Positions 11,084 to 22,280 of a DNA stretch of 64,000 nt are shown piece by piece (the stretch's first letter is position 1; each line of letters opens with the position of its first letter). The stretch is taken from NCBI RefSeq assembly GCF_023091745.1, contig NC_068920.1:150627622-150691621 (forward strand). The letters are read 5' to 3'. Under the pieces are notes generated by a model, which had not been told where the DNA came from, did not search any database, and saw only the letters and a list, made by a program, of their open reading frames with translations. The translations under genes and the position numbers were made by a program. This DNA is from Budorcas taxicolor (Eukaryota > Chordata > Mammalia > Artiodactyla > Bovidae).

Positions 11084-11413
11084 GGGCAGCAAGGAGATCA
11101 AACCAGTCCATCCTAAATTATATCAACCCTGAATATTCATTGGAAGGACTGATGCTGAAGCTGAAGCTTCAATACTTTGGCGAACTGAAATGAAGAGCCA
11201 ACTCATTAGAAAAGACCCTGATGCTGGCAAAGATTAAGGGCAGCAGGAGAAGGGGATGACAGAGGATGAGATGATGGCATAGCATCACCAAATCAAAGAA
11301 CATGACTTTGAGCAAGCTCCGGGAGATGGTGGAGGACTGGGAAGCCTGGCATGCTGCAGCCCATGGGGTTGCAAACAGCGGGACACGACTGAGAGACTGA
11401 ACAAGAACAACAG
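11084..11413 (+). mobile_element. BovB 3' fragment, old
   Basis: From the RRSNQS-equivalent coding stretch (agcaaggagatcaaaccagt) to the tail gactgaacaagaacaac. It is more diverged than its neighbours and has internal indels. No target duplication seen. Confidence 0.85.
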
Positions 11414-11429
11414 CTGCAAATTCATACAA

Positions 11430-11840
11430 GATTTGATTTAAGTCATATCTGACTGGTCTATTATTTTTCCCAGTTTTCTGTACTTTAAGCCTGAATGTTG
11501 GTATGAGAAGCTGATAATCTGAGCCACAGTCAACTCTAGGCCTTATTTTTGCTGATTGTATACAGCTTCTCCATCTTCAGCTACAAAGAATGTACTCAAT
11601 TTGATTTCAGTATTGACCATTTGGTGATGTTCATGTGTAAAGCCATCTCTTGTGTTGCTGAAAAAGGGTATTTGCTATGGCTAGTGTATTCTCTTGGCAG
11701 AATTCAGTTATCCTTTGCTCTACTTCATTTTGTTCTGCAAGGCCAAACTTGCCTTTTATTCCAGGTATATCTTGACTTTCTACTTTTGCATTCCAATCCC
11801 CAGTGATGAATAAAACATATTTTGGGGGTGTTAGTTCTGG
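11430..11840 (-). mobile_element. BovB endonuclease/linker segment, inverted 5' part of the 11430-14890 copy
   Basis: Antisense to the BovB endonuclease C-terminal region and linker, comparable with 21190-21590. In element coordinates its 3' edge (reverse complement of atttgatttaagtcatatct) lies about 30 bp upstream of the start of the sense part at 12131. The two are therefore one copy with a 5' inversion. Confidence 0.85.
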
Positions 11841-11844
11841 GAAT

Positions 11845-12118
11845 CAGAGAAGGTAATGGCATCCCACTCCAGTACTCTTGCCTGGAAAACCCCATGGATG
11901 GAGGAGCCTGGTAGGCTGCAGTCCACGGGGTCATGAAGTCGGACACGACTGAGCGACTTCACTTTCACTTTTCACTTTCATGCATTGGAGAAGCAAATGG
12001 CAACCCACTCCAGTGTTCTTGCCTGGAGAGTCCCAGGGACGGGGGAGCCTGGTGGGCTGCTGTCTATGTGGTCGCGCAGAGTCGGACTCGACTGAAGCGA
12101 CTTAGCAGCAGCAGTAGC
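11845..12118 (+). mobile_element. Bov-A2 SINE at a BovB inversion junction
   Basis: Complete Bov-A2 dimer flanked by 12-bp duplications agttctgggaat (11833-11844) and agttctaggaat (12119-12130), one mismatch. It inserted within a few bases of the BovB inversion junction. Confidence 0.93.
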
Positions 12119-12130
12119 AGTTCTAGGAAT

Positions 12131-14890
12131 AGACTCAATAATGAATAGATTCAAGGAACTAGATCTAGTTAACCGTGTGCCTGAAGAACTATGGACAGAG
12201 GTCCATAATACTGTACAGGAGGTGGTAAACAAAACCATCCCAAAGAAATAGAAAAGCAACAAGGCAAATGGTTATCTGAGACTTTGCAAATAGCGGAAGG
12301 AAGAAGAGAAGTGAAAAGCAAGGTAGAGAGGGAAATGTACATCCAATTAAATGCAGACTTTCAAAAAAAAAAAAAAAAACTAGAAGAGACAAGAAGGTCT
12401 TCTTCAATGAACAATGCTTAATAATGAAGAAAAGAACAAAAGGGGAAAGACTAGAGATCGCTTCAGAAAAATTGGAAACATCAAGGAAGCATTCCACCAA
12501 AAGAGGGGCACAAAAAAGGACAATGGTAGAGACCTAGTAGAGGCTGAAGAGACTGAGGAGAGATGAAAAGAGTAAATGGAAGAACCGTATAGAGAAGATC
12601 TCAATGAAGCGGATTACTATGATGGTGTAGTTGGTCACACAGAGCCGGACATTCTGGAGTGTGGAGTCAAGTGGGCCTTAGGAAGCACTACTGTTCATAA
12701 AGCTAGTAGATGTGATGAAATTCCAGCAGAACTATTCAGATCCCTAAAGGATGATGCCATCAAGGTTATGCATTCATTTTGTCAGCTAATCTGGAAGACC
12801 CAGAGTGGCCATAAGACTGGAAAAGGTCAACCGTCATCCCAGTCTCCAAGAAGGGTAGTACCAAAGAATGTGCTAACCATCAGGCAATCTCACTCATCTC
12901 CCCGGCTGGTTAAGGTCATACTTAAAATCTTGCATGCTAGGCTTCAGCATTATGTGAACCAAAAACTTCCAGATGTCCAAGCTGGGTTTAGAAAAGGAAG
13001 ATGAACTAGAGATCAGGTTGCGAACATTCGCTGGATTATAGAGAGAGCAAGGGAATTTCAGAAAAACGTCTATCTCTGTTTTATGGACTACACTAAAGAC
13101 TTTGACTGTGTGGATCATGACAAACTATGGAAAGCTCTTAGATGGGAATACCAGACCATCTTACCTGTCCCCTGACAAGCCTGTATGTGGATCAAGAAGC
13201 AACAGTTGGAACCCTCTACAGAACAACTGTTTGGTTCAAGATCAAGAAAGGTGGACAACAGGGCTGTCTGCTGTCACCCTGTTTGTTTAACCTACATGCT
13301 GAGCACATCTTGAGAAATGCCAGGCTGGATGAGTTACAGGCTGCAATCAAGACAGGGGGGAAAACATCAACAACCTCAGATATGTGGATGATACCACTTT
13401 AATGGCAGAAAGCAAAGAGGAATTAAAAAGTGTCTTGATGAGGGTGAAGGAGGAAAGTGAAAGAGCTGGCTTAAGACTAAATATTAAAAAAAATAAGATC
13501 ATGGAATCTGGTCCCATTCAGCTCAGTTTAGTTCAGTCACTCAGTCATAGCCGACTCTTTGTAACCCCATGGACATCATCAGCACACCAGGCTTCCCTTT
13601 CCATCACAAACTCCTAGAGCTTGCTCAAACTCACGTCGGAGTCTGTGATGCCATCCAACCATCTCATCCTCTGTCATCCCCTTCTCCTCCTGCCTTCAGT
13701 CTTTCCCAGCACCAGGGTCTTTTTCAATGAGTCAGTTCTTCACATCAGATGGCCAAAATACTGGAGCTTCAGCCTCAGTCCTTCAGTGAATATTCAGGAC
13801 TGATCTCCTTCAGAATGGACTGGTTGGATCTTCTTGCAGTCCAGGGACTCTCAGGAGTCTTCTCCAACACCACAGTTCAAAGCATCAGTTCTTCAGCACT
13901 CGGCTTTCTTTATAGCCTAGCTCTCATATCCGTACATGGCTACTGGAAAAACCATAGCTTTGACTAGGTGAACCTTTGTTGGCAAACTAACGTCTCTGCT
14001 TTTTAATATGCTATCTAGATTGGTCATAGCTTTTCTTCCATGGAGCCAGCGTCTTTTAATTTCATGGCTGCAGACACCATCTCCAGTGATTTTGGAGCCC
14101 AAGAAAATTAAGTCCGTCACTGTTTGCATTGTTTGCTCATCTATTTGCCATGAAGTGATGGGACCAGATGCCATGATCTTCATTTTTTGAATGTTGAAGT
14201 TTAAGCCAGCTTTTTCACCCTTCTCTTTCACTTAGAGGCCCCATCACTTCATGGCAAATAGAAGGGGAAAAGGTGGAAGTGGTGACAGATTTCCTCTTCT
14301 TGGGTTCCAAAATCACTGAAGATGGTGACTGCAGCCATGAAATCAGAAGGCTATTGCTTTTTGGCAGGAAAGTGATAACAAACCTAGACAATGTGTTGAA
14401 AAGTAGAGACATTACTCTACCTACAAAGGTCCATATGGTCAAGGGTATGGTCTTCCCAGTGGTCATGTCTGGTTGTGAGAGCAGGATGGTAAAGGAGAAA
14501 GAGAGCCGAAAAATTGATGCTTTCAACTGCGGTGTTGGAAAAGACTCCTGAAAGTCCCTTGGACAGCAAGGAGATCAACCCAGTCAATCTTAAGAGAGAT
14601 CAACCCTGAATATTCACTGGAAGGACTGATACTTGAGCTGAAGCTCCAGTATTTTTGTCATCTGATGCAAACAGATGACTCATTGCAAAGGTCCCAGATG
14701 CTGGGGAAGACTGAGGGCAGAAGGAGAAGAAGGCTTCAGAGGATAAGATGGCTGGGTGGCATGACTGATGTAGTGGATGTGAACTTGAGCAAACTCTGGG
14801 AGATGGTGAGGGACAGGGAGGCCTAGTGTGCTGTAGTACATGGGGTCACAAAGAGTCAAATATGACTGGCTGTTTGAACAAAAACAACAA
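12131..14890 (+). mobile_element. BovB LINE, sense part of a 5'-inverted copy, split by an antisense BovB
   Basis: It runs from the linker (gaatagattcaaggaactag) through the reverse transcriptase to the BovB tail at 14890. It is interrupted at 13516-14234 by an antisense BovB 3' fragment. The sequence resumes at ggccccatcacttcatggca, repeating ggtcccat at the left edge, which is a short imperfect duplication. Frame pieces include 12576-13004 (VQAGFRKGR) and 13142-13402. The YADD motif is altered (tatgtggatgatacc, so YVDD). It is older than the 7850-10760 copy, judging by its many substitutions. Confidence 0.88.
13516..14234 (-). mobile_element. BovB 3' fragment, antisense, nested in BovB
   Basis: From the antisense tail (cagctcagtttagttcagtc) to the reverse transcriptase C-terminal part. 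A residual minus-strand frame at 13917-14231 shows SWQIDEQTMQTVTDLIFLGS and GDGVCSHEIKRRWLHGRKAM. Here the phenylalanine-leucine-glycine-serine stretch is in frame, without the G-run found in three other copies. Confidence 0.87.
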
Positions 14891-15016
14891 TGGATTTCCC
14901 AGTGGTTAAGAATCTGCCTGCCAAGCAGGAAATGTGGGTTTGATTGCTGGGTTGAGAAGATCACCTGGAGAAGGAGATGGTAACCCACTGCAGTATTCTT
15001 GCCTGGAAAATCCCAT
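14891..15016 (+). mobile_element. Bov-tA SINE, 3'-truncated at a rearrangement breakpoint
   Basis: The tRNA-like head and the first part of the Bov-A body (cagtattcttgcctggaaaa) are present. The 3' half is missing and the sequence passes directly into antisense BovB. The 3' end of a SINE is normally retained, so a later deletion is likely. Confidence 0.8.
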
Positions 15017-15020
15017 GATT

Positions 15021-16295
15021 TCCCAAGCACTCTCTTGCTTCTTCGATGATCCAGAGGATTTTGGATGTTGGCAATTTGATCTCTGATTCCTCTCCCTTTT
15101 ATAAAACCAGCTTGAACATCTGGAAGTTCACAGTTCATGTACTGTTGAAGCCTCACTTGGAGAATTTTGAGAATTATTTTGCTAGTATGTGAGATGAGTA
15201 CAATTGTGTGGTAGTTTGAGCATTCTTTGGCATTGCCTTTCTTTGGGATTGGAATGAAAACTGACCTTTTCCAGTCCTGTATCCACTGCTGCATTTTCCA
15301 GATTTGTTGGCAAATTGAGTGCAGCACATTCACAGCATCATCTTTTAGGTTTGGAAGAGCTCAACTGGAGTTCCATCACATCCACTAGCTTTGTTCATAG
15401 TGATGCTTCTTAAGGCCCAGTTGACTTCACATTCCAGGATATCTGGCTCTAGGTGAATGATCACACCATTGTGATTATCTTGGTCATGAAGATCTCTTTT
15501 GTACAGTTCTTCTGTGTATTCTTGCCACCTCTTCTTAATATCTTCTGCTTCTGTTAGGTCCTTACCATTTCTGTCCTTTATTGAGCCCATCTTTGCATGA
15601 AATGTTCCCTTGGTATCTCTAATTTTCTTGAAGAGATCTCTAGTCTTTCCCATTCTTTTGTTTTCCTCTATTTCTTTGCACTGATCACTGAGGAAGGCTT
15701 TCTTATCTCTCCCTGTTATTTCTTTGGATCTCTGGTTTCAAATGGATATATGTTTCCGTTTCTCCTTTGCTTTTAGCTTCTCTTCTTTTCACAGCTATCT
15801 GTAAGGCCTCCTCAGACAGCCATTTTGCTTTTTTGCATTTCTTTTTCTTGGGGATGGTCTTATAGCTCATACCTGAATAGTCTAGTGGTTTTCCCTACTT
15901 CCTTTAATTTAAGTCTAAATTTGGCAATAAGGAGTTCATGATCTGAATCACAGTCAGCTCCCGGTCTTGTTTTTGCTGACTGTATAGAGCTTCTCCATCT
16001 TTGGCTGCAAAGAATACAATCAATCTGATTTCAGTGTTGGCCATCTGGTGAAGTTCATGTGCAGAGCCTTCTTTTGTGTTATTGGAAGGGGGTGTTTGCT
16101 CTGACCAGTGCATTCTCTTAATAGAACTCTATTAGCATTTTCTCTGCTTCATTCTATACTCCAAGGCCAAATTTGCCTGTTAATCCAGGTGTTTCTTGAC
16201 TTCCTACTTTTGCATTCCAATCTCCTCTGATAAAAAGGACATCTTTTTTCAGTGTTCGTTCTTAAAAGTCTTGTAGGTCTTCATAGAACCATTAA
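15021..16295 (-). mobile_element. BovB LINE, middle and 5' part, 3' half missing
   Basis: Antisense BovB from the reverse transcriptase (AGFIKGRGIRDQIANIQ region) through the linker to the endonuclease. Minus-strand frames at 15345-15653 (FKKIRDTKGTFHAKMGSIKD) and 15904-16113 are readable. The 3' half, including the catalytic YADD and the tail, is absent, consistent with loss at the 15016-15021 junction. Confidence 0.87.
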
Positions 16296-16923
16296 ACTTA
16301 TTTTCATAGAATTGCAATGAAAACCAACTTATTATTTAGCAAGTCTAGCCTGCTAAACACTGTCCTGCCATAAGGATCCCTGGGCCTGAGGAAGTAGCAG
16401 AGATCCTCAGAACTGATAGGATCCCCCCGCCTGAACTAAATGATCTCTCTTCGTCTCCGGCTCTGAGTTTCTAAGATTCTTGAATTCAGGTCAAAGACAG
16501 ATCAAGAATGGATTTGTTCTCTCACTTCTGATTGATCCCCATTTCCTTCACTATTCTTTCCTCTGACAGGATTCAACTCACAGACTGTGATCTTTTGGTA
16601 GCTGCTGATTAAACTGACACACAATAGATAACACTGAAACACATTTCCTAATGTAGTAAACAAAGTAGTCCTTGGATAATGAAGCCTTATCTTTAATCAA
16701 GTGCTCTTTTTCTTTAGAAAGGAAGAAAATGTCCTGAATCTGCAGACACCGTGATTGCTGGGCTGTGGTGAGTCTGAGATGGACATGCTGGTACTTCGGT
16801 TTTTCTTTAGAGATGTGTCCTGTTGCACTGAGGTGAGGTTCATTTTGTCTCACTTGAAGTTCTTTCAACTTCATGACAGTCTGGATTGAAGCTGAGCGTC
16901 AGGGGACAAAGTAAACAAATCAA
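16296..16923. other. Unique sequence
   Basis: No repeat I can name. A minus-strand frame of 98 codons (16578-16874) has no recognisable domain. Confidence 0.5.
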
Positions 16924-17567
16924 TCCGGTCCCATCACTCCATAGGAAATAGATGGAGAAACAGTGGAAACAGTGTCAGACTTTATTTTTGGGGGGCTCCA
17001 AAATCACTGCAGATGGTGACTGCAGCCATGAAATTAAAAGACGCTTACTTCTTGGAAGAAAAGTTATGACCAACCTAGATAGCATATTCAAAAGCAGAGA
17101 CGTTACTTTGCCGACTATGGTCCGTCTAGTCAAGGCTATGGTTTTTCCAGTAGTCATGTATGGATGTGAGAGTTGGACTGTGAAGAAGGCTGAGCGTTTT
17201 TGACCTGTGGTGTTGGAGAAGACTCTTGAGAGTCCCTTGGACTGCAAGGAGATCCAGCCAGTCCATTCTAAAGGAGATCAGCCCTGGGATTTCTTTGGAA
17301 GGAATGATGCTAAAGCTGAAACTCCAGTACTTTGGCCACCTCAAGCCAAGAGTTGACTCATTGGAAAGGACTTTGATGCTGGGAGGGATTGGGGGCAGGA
17401 GAAGAAGGGGACGACCGAGGATGAGATGGCTGGATGGCATCACTGACTCGATGGACGTGAGTCTGAGTGAACTCTGGGAGTTGGTGATGGACAGGGAGGC
17501 CTGGTGTGCTGCGATTCATGGGGTCGCAAAGAGTCGGACATGACTGAGTGACTGAACTGAACTGAAC
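16924..17567 (+). mobile_element. BovB 3' fragment, young
   Basis: It starts at atccggtcccatcactccat in the reverse transcriptase C-terminal part and ends in the tail gactgaactgaactgaac. Two overlapping frames (16952-17203 and 17226-17543) cover the C-terminal domain. A G6 run is at 16990-16995. No clear target duplication. Confidence 0.9.
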
Positions 17568-17736
17568 ATCCTATTTCCTCACTCAAATGACACTTCAAAT
17601 ACAGCATCAAAATATGAATAATTGTTACTCTTTTCATGTGAGGGACAACTAAGGAGTGGGGTTTCCTCCTAGGGAGTGAATTGACTTTAGTTTACAAACC
17701 CTGTTTTGTAAGACTTACAGCTGGGCTGCTACTGCT

Positions 17737-18005
17737 GCTGCTGCTAAGTTGCTTCAGTCGTGTCTGACTCTGTGCAACCCCATAGATAGCAGCCCACCAG
17801 GCTTCCTCGTCTCCGGGATTTTCCAGGGAAGAACACTGGAGTGGGTTGCCATTTCCTTCTCCAATGCATGAAAGTGAAAAGTGAAAGTGAATTTGCTCAG
17901 TCAAGTCCGACCCTCAGCAACCCCATGGACTGCAGCCTACCAGGCTCCTCCGTCCATGGGATTTTCCAGGCAAGAGTACTGGAGTGGGGTGCCATTGCCT
18001 TCTCC
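17737..18005 (-). mobile_element. Bov-A2 SINE
   Basis: Antisense dimer beginning with the gct-rich tail. It is flanked by a perfect 20-bp duplication acagctgggctgctactgct at 17717-17736 and 18006-18025, unusually long for this family. Confidence 0.95.
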
Positions 18006-18227
18006 ACAGCTGGGCTGCTACTGCTCTAATGCTAGAATCTGCCTCCTGGAAGGGACAGGAAACTAGCTTCTATGTGACAACCAGATAGGGCAGCAGGATG
18101 TCCATCCTGAGTGGAAATGGTTTAACGAGGAGTTATTAGTTTTTATGTTGTCTGTCAGAACCTATGGACTAGAATTTTTTGAAACACTGATCTGAATCTG
18201 AGTTATCATTTTCAGTATTCTCCTTCC

Positions 18228-18392
18228 CATGGGTTCGATCCCTGAGTCACAACTATCCCCTGGAGTAAGGTATGGCAACCCATTCCAGTACTTTTGCTTG
18301 GAGAATCCCATGGACAGAGGAGCCTGGTGGACTAGAGTCCATGGAGTTGCACAGAGTCAGACAGGACTGAAGCAACTTAGCACGTACAAGCA
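18228..18392 (+). mobile_element. Bov-tA SINE, 5'-truncated
   Basis: Sense copy lacking most of the tRNA-like head. It starts near gggttcgatccctgagtcac and ends gactgaagcaacttagcacg. Confidence 0.85.
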
Positions 18393-19113
18393 AGCATCCT
18401 CCTTCTAAATTCCAAATAAGGCTGTTCCAGCATTCCATATTTTAAATTATCTTCAAAATATGAACTTATACTAAATGAAAACATGCATCTGATTTGGACA
18501 CAGTGATGTGAGGGAGAAAGAAAAACATTAATTTATCCCTGTGTAAGTCAGGAGGAATCCCTGGGTCTGTAGATTTGCAGGAGAAATCAGGACAAAAAGA
18601 TGAGACTCTGAATCAAGGAAGGAGCACCAGGGACTTAAGAGAGAGACCCCCTGGAGAGACACAATGACAGGAAATTGGGACTTGGCAAAGCAAAAGAGTA
18701 GGCACTTTAGCGTTTCTTTAAAAGGGCAACTTTGCAGGCTTGACCCAGGAGCCAGGGTTAGACCTCTGTCCAGCAGGAAGCAGCACCTCTGTGTGTTCTG
18801 AAACCCACCTTGGAGAAGTTGTGACCATTTGAGGTCAAGTGCACTTGCTTTGGTCAGAAGGTCATGGGATCCGAACTCTTTCTTAATACAAACATGATTC
18901 CCAATTGCAGTTGCCAAGTAATTGACCTCAGTTGGCCCCTGCTCAGAGCAAATGCCCAGGGAGACAAGATTTCTCTGCTGCCCACACCCAGGGCTCCCTC
19001 CACTGCTTATGCCTCCAGGGCACAGCACTCTTCTAGTGCTTTTTGGAAGGAAGAAGGAGGGAAACAATAACATTTGGATCGTCTGTCCTTTTCTTAGGGG
19101 AATGTGCACTTCT
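18393..19113. other. Unique sequence with a 193-codon minus-strand open frame
   Basis: A minus-strand frame at 18528-19109 stays open for 193 codons outside any repeat I recognise. The translation is Leu-, Ser- and Cys-rich, with no known motif, signal peptide or repeat. The opposite strand is also partly open (18864-19070, 18922-19158), which suggests a composition effect rather than a gene. Function unknown, if any. Confidence 0.3.
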
Positions 19114-19126
19114 ATTGAGATGCTTT

Positions 19127-21807
19127 CAGTTCAGTTCAGTTCAGTCGCTCAGTCGTGACTGACTCTTCGTGACCCCATGAATCGCAGCATGCCAGGCCTC
19201 CCTGTCCATCACCATCTCCCGGAGTTCACTCAGACTCATGTCCATCGAGTCCGTGATGCCATCCAGCCATCTCATCCTCTGTCATTGCCTTCTCCTCCTG
19301 CCCCCAATCCCTCCCAGCAACAAACTCTTTTCCAATGAGTCAACTCTTGGCATGAGGTGGCCAAAGTACTGGAGTTTCAGCTTTAGCATCATTGCTTCCA
19401 AAGAAATCCCAGGGCTGATCTCCTTTAGAATGAACTGGCTGGATCTCCTTGCAGTCCAAGGGACTCTCAAGAGTCTTCTCCAACACCACAGTTCTAAAGT
19501 ATCAATTCTTTGGCGCTCAGCCTTCTTCATAATCCCACTCTCACATCCATACATGACCACTGGAAAATCCATAGCCTTGACTACACGGACCTTAGTCGGC
19601 AAAGTAATGTCTCTGCTTTTGAATATACTACCTAGGTTGGTCATAACTTTTCTTCCAAGGAGTAAGTGTCTTTTAATTTCATGGCTGCAATCACCATCTG
19701 CAGTGATTTTGGAGCACAAAAAATAAAGTCTGACACTGTTTCCACTGTTTCCCCATCTATTTCCCATGAAGTGATGGGACCGGATGCCATGATCTTCATT
19801 TTCTGAATGTTGAGCTTTAAGCCAACTTTTTCACTCTCCTCTTTCACTTTCATCAAGAGGCTTTTTAGTTCCTCTTCACTTTCTGCCATAAGGGTGGTGT
19901 CATCTGCATATCGAGGTTATTGATATTTCTCCCGGAAATCTTGATTCCACCTTGTGTTTCTTCCAGTCCAGCGTTTCTTATGATGTACCCTGCATAGAAG
20001 TTAAATAAGCAGGGTGACAATATACAGCCTTGACATACTCCTTTTCCTATTTGGAGCCAGTCTGTTGTTCCATGTCCAGTTCTAACTGTTGCTTCCTGAC
20101 CTGCATACAGATTTCTCAAGAGGTGGGTCAGGTGGTCTGGTATTCTCATCTTTCTCAGACTTTTCCACAGTTTATTGTGATCCACACAGTCAAAGGCTTT
20201 GGCATAGTCAATAAAGCGGAAATAGACATTTTTCTGGAACTCTTGGTTTTTCCATGATCCAGCAGATGTTGGCAATTTGATCTCTGGTTCCTCTGGCTTT
20301 TCTAAAACCAGCTTGAACATCAGGGAGTTCATGGTTCACGTATTGCTGAAGCCTGGCTTGGAGAATTTTAAGCGTTACTTTACTAGCATGTGAGATGAGT
20401 GCAATTGAGCAGTAGTTTGAGCACTCTTTGGCATTGCCTTTCTTTGGAATTGGAATGAAAACTGACGTTTTCCTGTCCTGTGGCCACCGCTGAGTTTTCC
20501 AAATTTGCTGGCATATTGAGTGCAGCACTTTCATAGCATCATCTTTCAGGATTTGAAATAACTCAACTGGAATTCCATCAACTCCACTAGCTTTGTTCGT
20601 AGTGATGCTTTCTAAAGCCCAGTTGACTTCACATTCCAAGATGTTTGGCTCTAGATTAGTGATTACATCATCATGATTATCTGGGCTGTGAGGATCTTTT
20701 TTGTACAGTTCTTCCATGTATTCTTGCCACCTCTTCTTAATATCTTCTGTTTCTGTTAGGTCCAGACCATTTCTGTCCTTTATCGAGCCCATCTTTGCAT
20801 GAAATGTTCCCTAGGTATCTCTAATTTTCTTGAAGAGATCTCTAGTCTTTTTCATTCTGTTCTTTTCCTCTATTTCTTTGCATTGATCGCTGAAGAAGGC
20901 TTTCTTATCTCTTCTTGCTATTCTTTGGAACTCTGCATTCAGATGCTTATATCTTTCCTTTTCTCCTTTGCTTTTTGCCTCTCTTCTTTTCACAGATTTT
21001 TGTAAGGCCTCCCCAGACAGCCATTTTGCTTTATTGCATTTCTTTTCCATGGGGATGGTCTTGATCCCTGTCTCTTGTACAATGTCACGAACCTCATTCC
21101 ATAGTTCATCAGGCACTCTATCTATCAGATCTAGACCCTTAAATCTATTTCTCACTTCCACTGCATAATCATAAGGGATTTGATTTAGGTCATACCTGAA
21201 AGGTCTAATGTTTTTCCCTATTTTCTTCAATTTGAGTCTGAATTTAGTAATAAGGAGTTCACGATCTGAGCCACAGTCAGCTCCTGGTCTTGTTTTTGTT
21301 AACTGTATAGAGCTTCTCCATCTTTGGCTGCAAAGAATATAATCGATCTGATTTCGGTGTTGACCATCTGGTGATGTCCATGTGTAGAGTCTTCTCTTGT
21401 GTTGTTGGAAGAGGGTGTTTGCTATGACCAGTGCATTCTCTTGGCAAAACTCTATTCGTCTTTGCCCTGCTTCATTCTGCATTCCAAGGCCAAATTGCCT
21501 GTTACTCCAGGTGTTTCTTGACTTTTGCATTCCAGTTCCCTATAATGAAAAGGACATGTTTTTGGTGTGTTAGTTCTAAAAGGTCTTGTAGGTCTTCATA
21601 AAACCGTTCAACTTCAGTTTCTTCAGCGTTACTGGTTGGGGCATAGACTTGGATTACTGTGATATTGAATGGTTTGCCTTGGAGATGAACAGAGATCATT
21701 CTGTCGTTTTTGAGATTGCATCCAAGTACTGCATATCGGACTCTTTTGTTGACCATGATGGCTACTCCATTTCTTCTGAGGGATCCCTGCCCGCAGTAGT
21801 AGATATA
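19127..21807 (-). mobile_element. BovB LINE, nearly complete (2.68 kb), young
   Basis: Flanked by a perfect 13-bp duplication attgagatgcttt at 19114-19126 and 21808-21820. It begins with the antisense tail (cagttcagttcagttcagtc) and is truncated in the endonuclease N-terminal region, so the 5' UTR is missing. Endonuclease, linker, reverse transcriptase and C-terminal part are present in order on the minus strand, with only a few frame breaks. Confidence 0.96.
19282..21756 (-). pseudogene. BovB endonuclease-reverse transcriptase frame, fragmented
   Basis: Six overlapping minus-strand pieces make up the BovB polyprotein of this copy, read from high to low coordinates. 21502-21756 is endonuclease (VNKRVRYAVLGCNLKNDRMI). 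20811-21530 is endonuclease C-terminus and linker (SPDGQHRNQIDYIL, FKGLDLIDRVPDELWNEVRD), 239 codons. 20208-20792 is linker and reverse transcriptase N-terminal (NKASGVDGIPVELFQILKDD, VQAGFRKARGTRDQIANICW), 194 codons. 19865-20332 is the palm (FIDYAKAFDCVDHNK, GVCQGCILSPCLFNFYAGYI), 155 codons. 19641-19889 and 19282-19767 are the C-terminal part. The frame shifts just before the catalytic YADD (LDMQMTPP where others read LRYADDTT), so a small deletion destroys the active site. Non-functional. Confidence 0.88.
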
Positions 21808-21820
21808 ATTGAGATGCTTT

Positions 21821-22243
21821 AAAAGAACTTAATCCTAAATAAGACTGAGAAATAGTAGAGTATGGAATGTTTGTGAGTGCCTACCTAAAATCTGCAATAA
21901 GTTTGTTACATGGCATCTCTCAGAACAATGCACTTTTGAAGATACTCATAGTGTATCTGTCCCTTTGCCTTTGTCTTGTAGTTTGTTTACATTGGACAAA
22001 TCCATGCTTTCTGTCCATCTTCACTACAGACATATTGATCTCACCAACCTAACAATCTATGCTTCTAAGATGTAGTTTCCTCCCCTTCAAAGGAGGCAAA
22101 ATATTTGCTCTTAGGATAGTAGTCAGGATTTGGTAGGTAATGTATGGGAAAGTGCAATCTTGAGAGTACATTAGTCCCCTAATGATTTTTTGAGTGAAGA
22201 TAGATTTTGCATTTCTGAAAGAGCTGGCAGTCAGAACATTTAT
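21821..22243. other. Unique sequence
   Basis: AT-rich sequence with no recognisable feature. Confidence 0.5.
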
Positions 22244-22280
22244 CATTTTTACTCTTTTTAAATTGAAGTGTAGTTGATTT

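Noticed and set aside
11845..12120. Short regular repeats (agcagcagcag) with the Bov-A2 dimer, at first sight array-like.
   Set aside because: Two Bov-A units and a microsatellite tail. There are no repeat-spacer units, so it is not a CRISPR-type array. The host is a eukaryote.
14680..15333. A 217-codon minus-strand frame, tempting as a gene.
   Set aside because: It is a chimera: BovB reverse transcriptase (VQAGFIKGRGIRDQIANIQ), then antisense Bov-tA, then antisense BovB tail. Read-through of three elements, not a protein.
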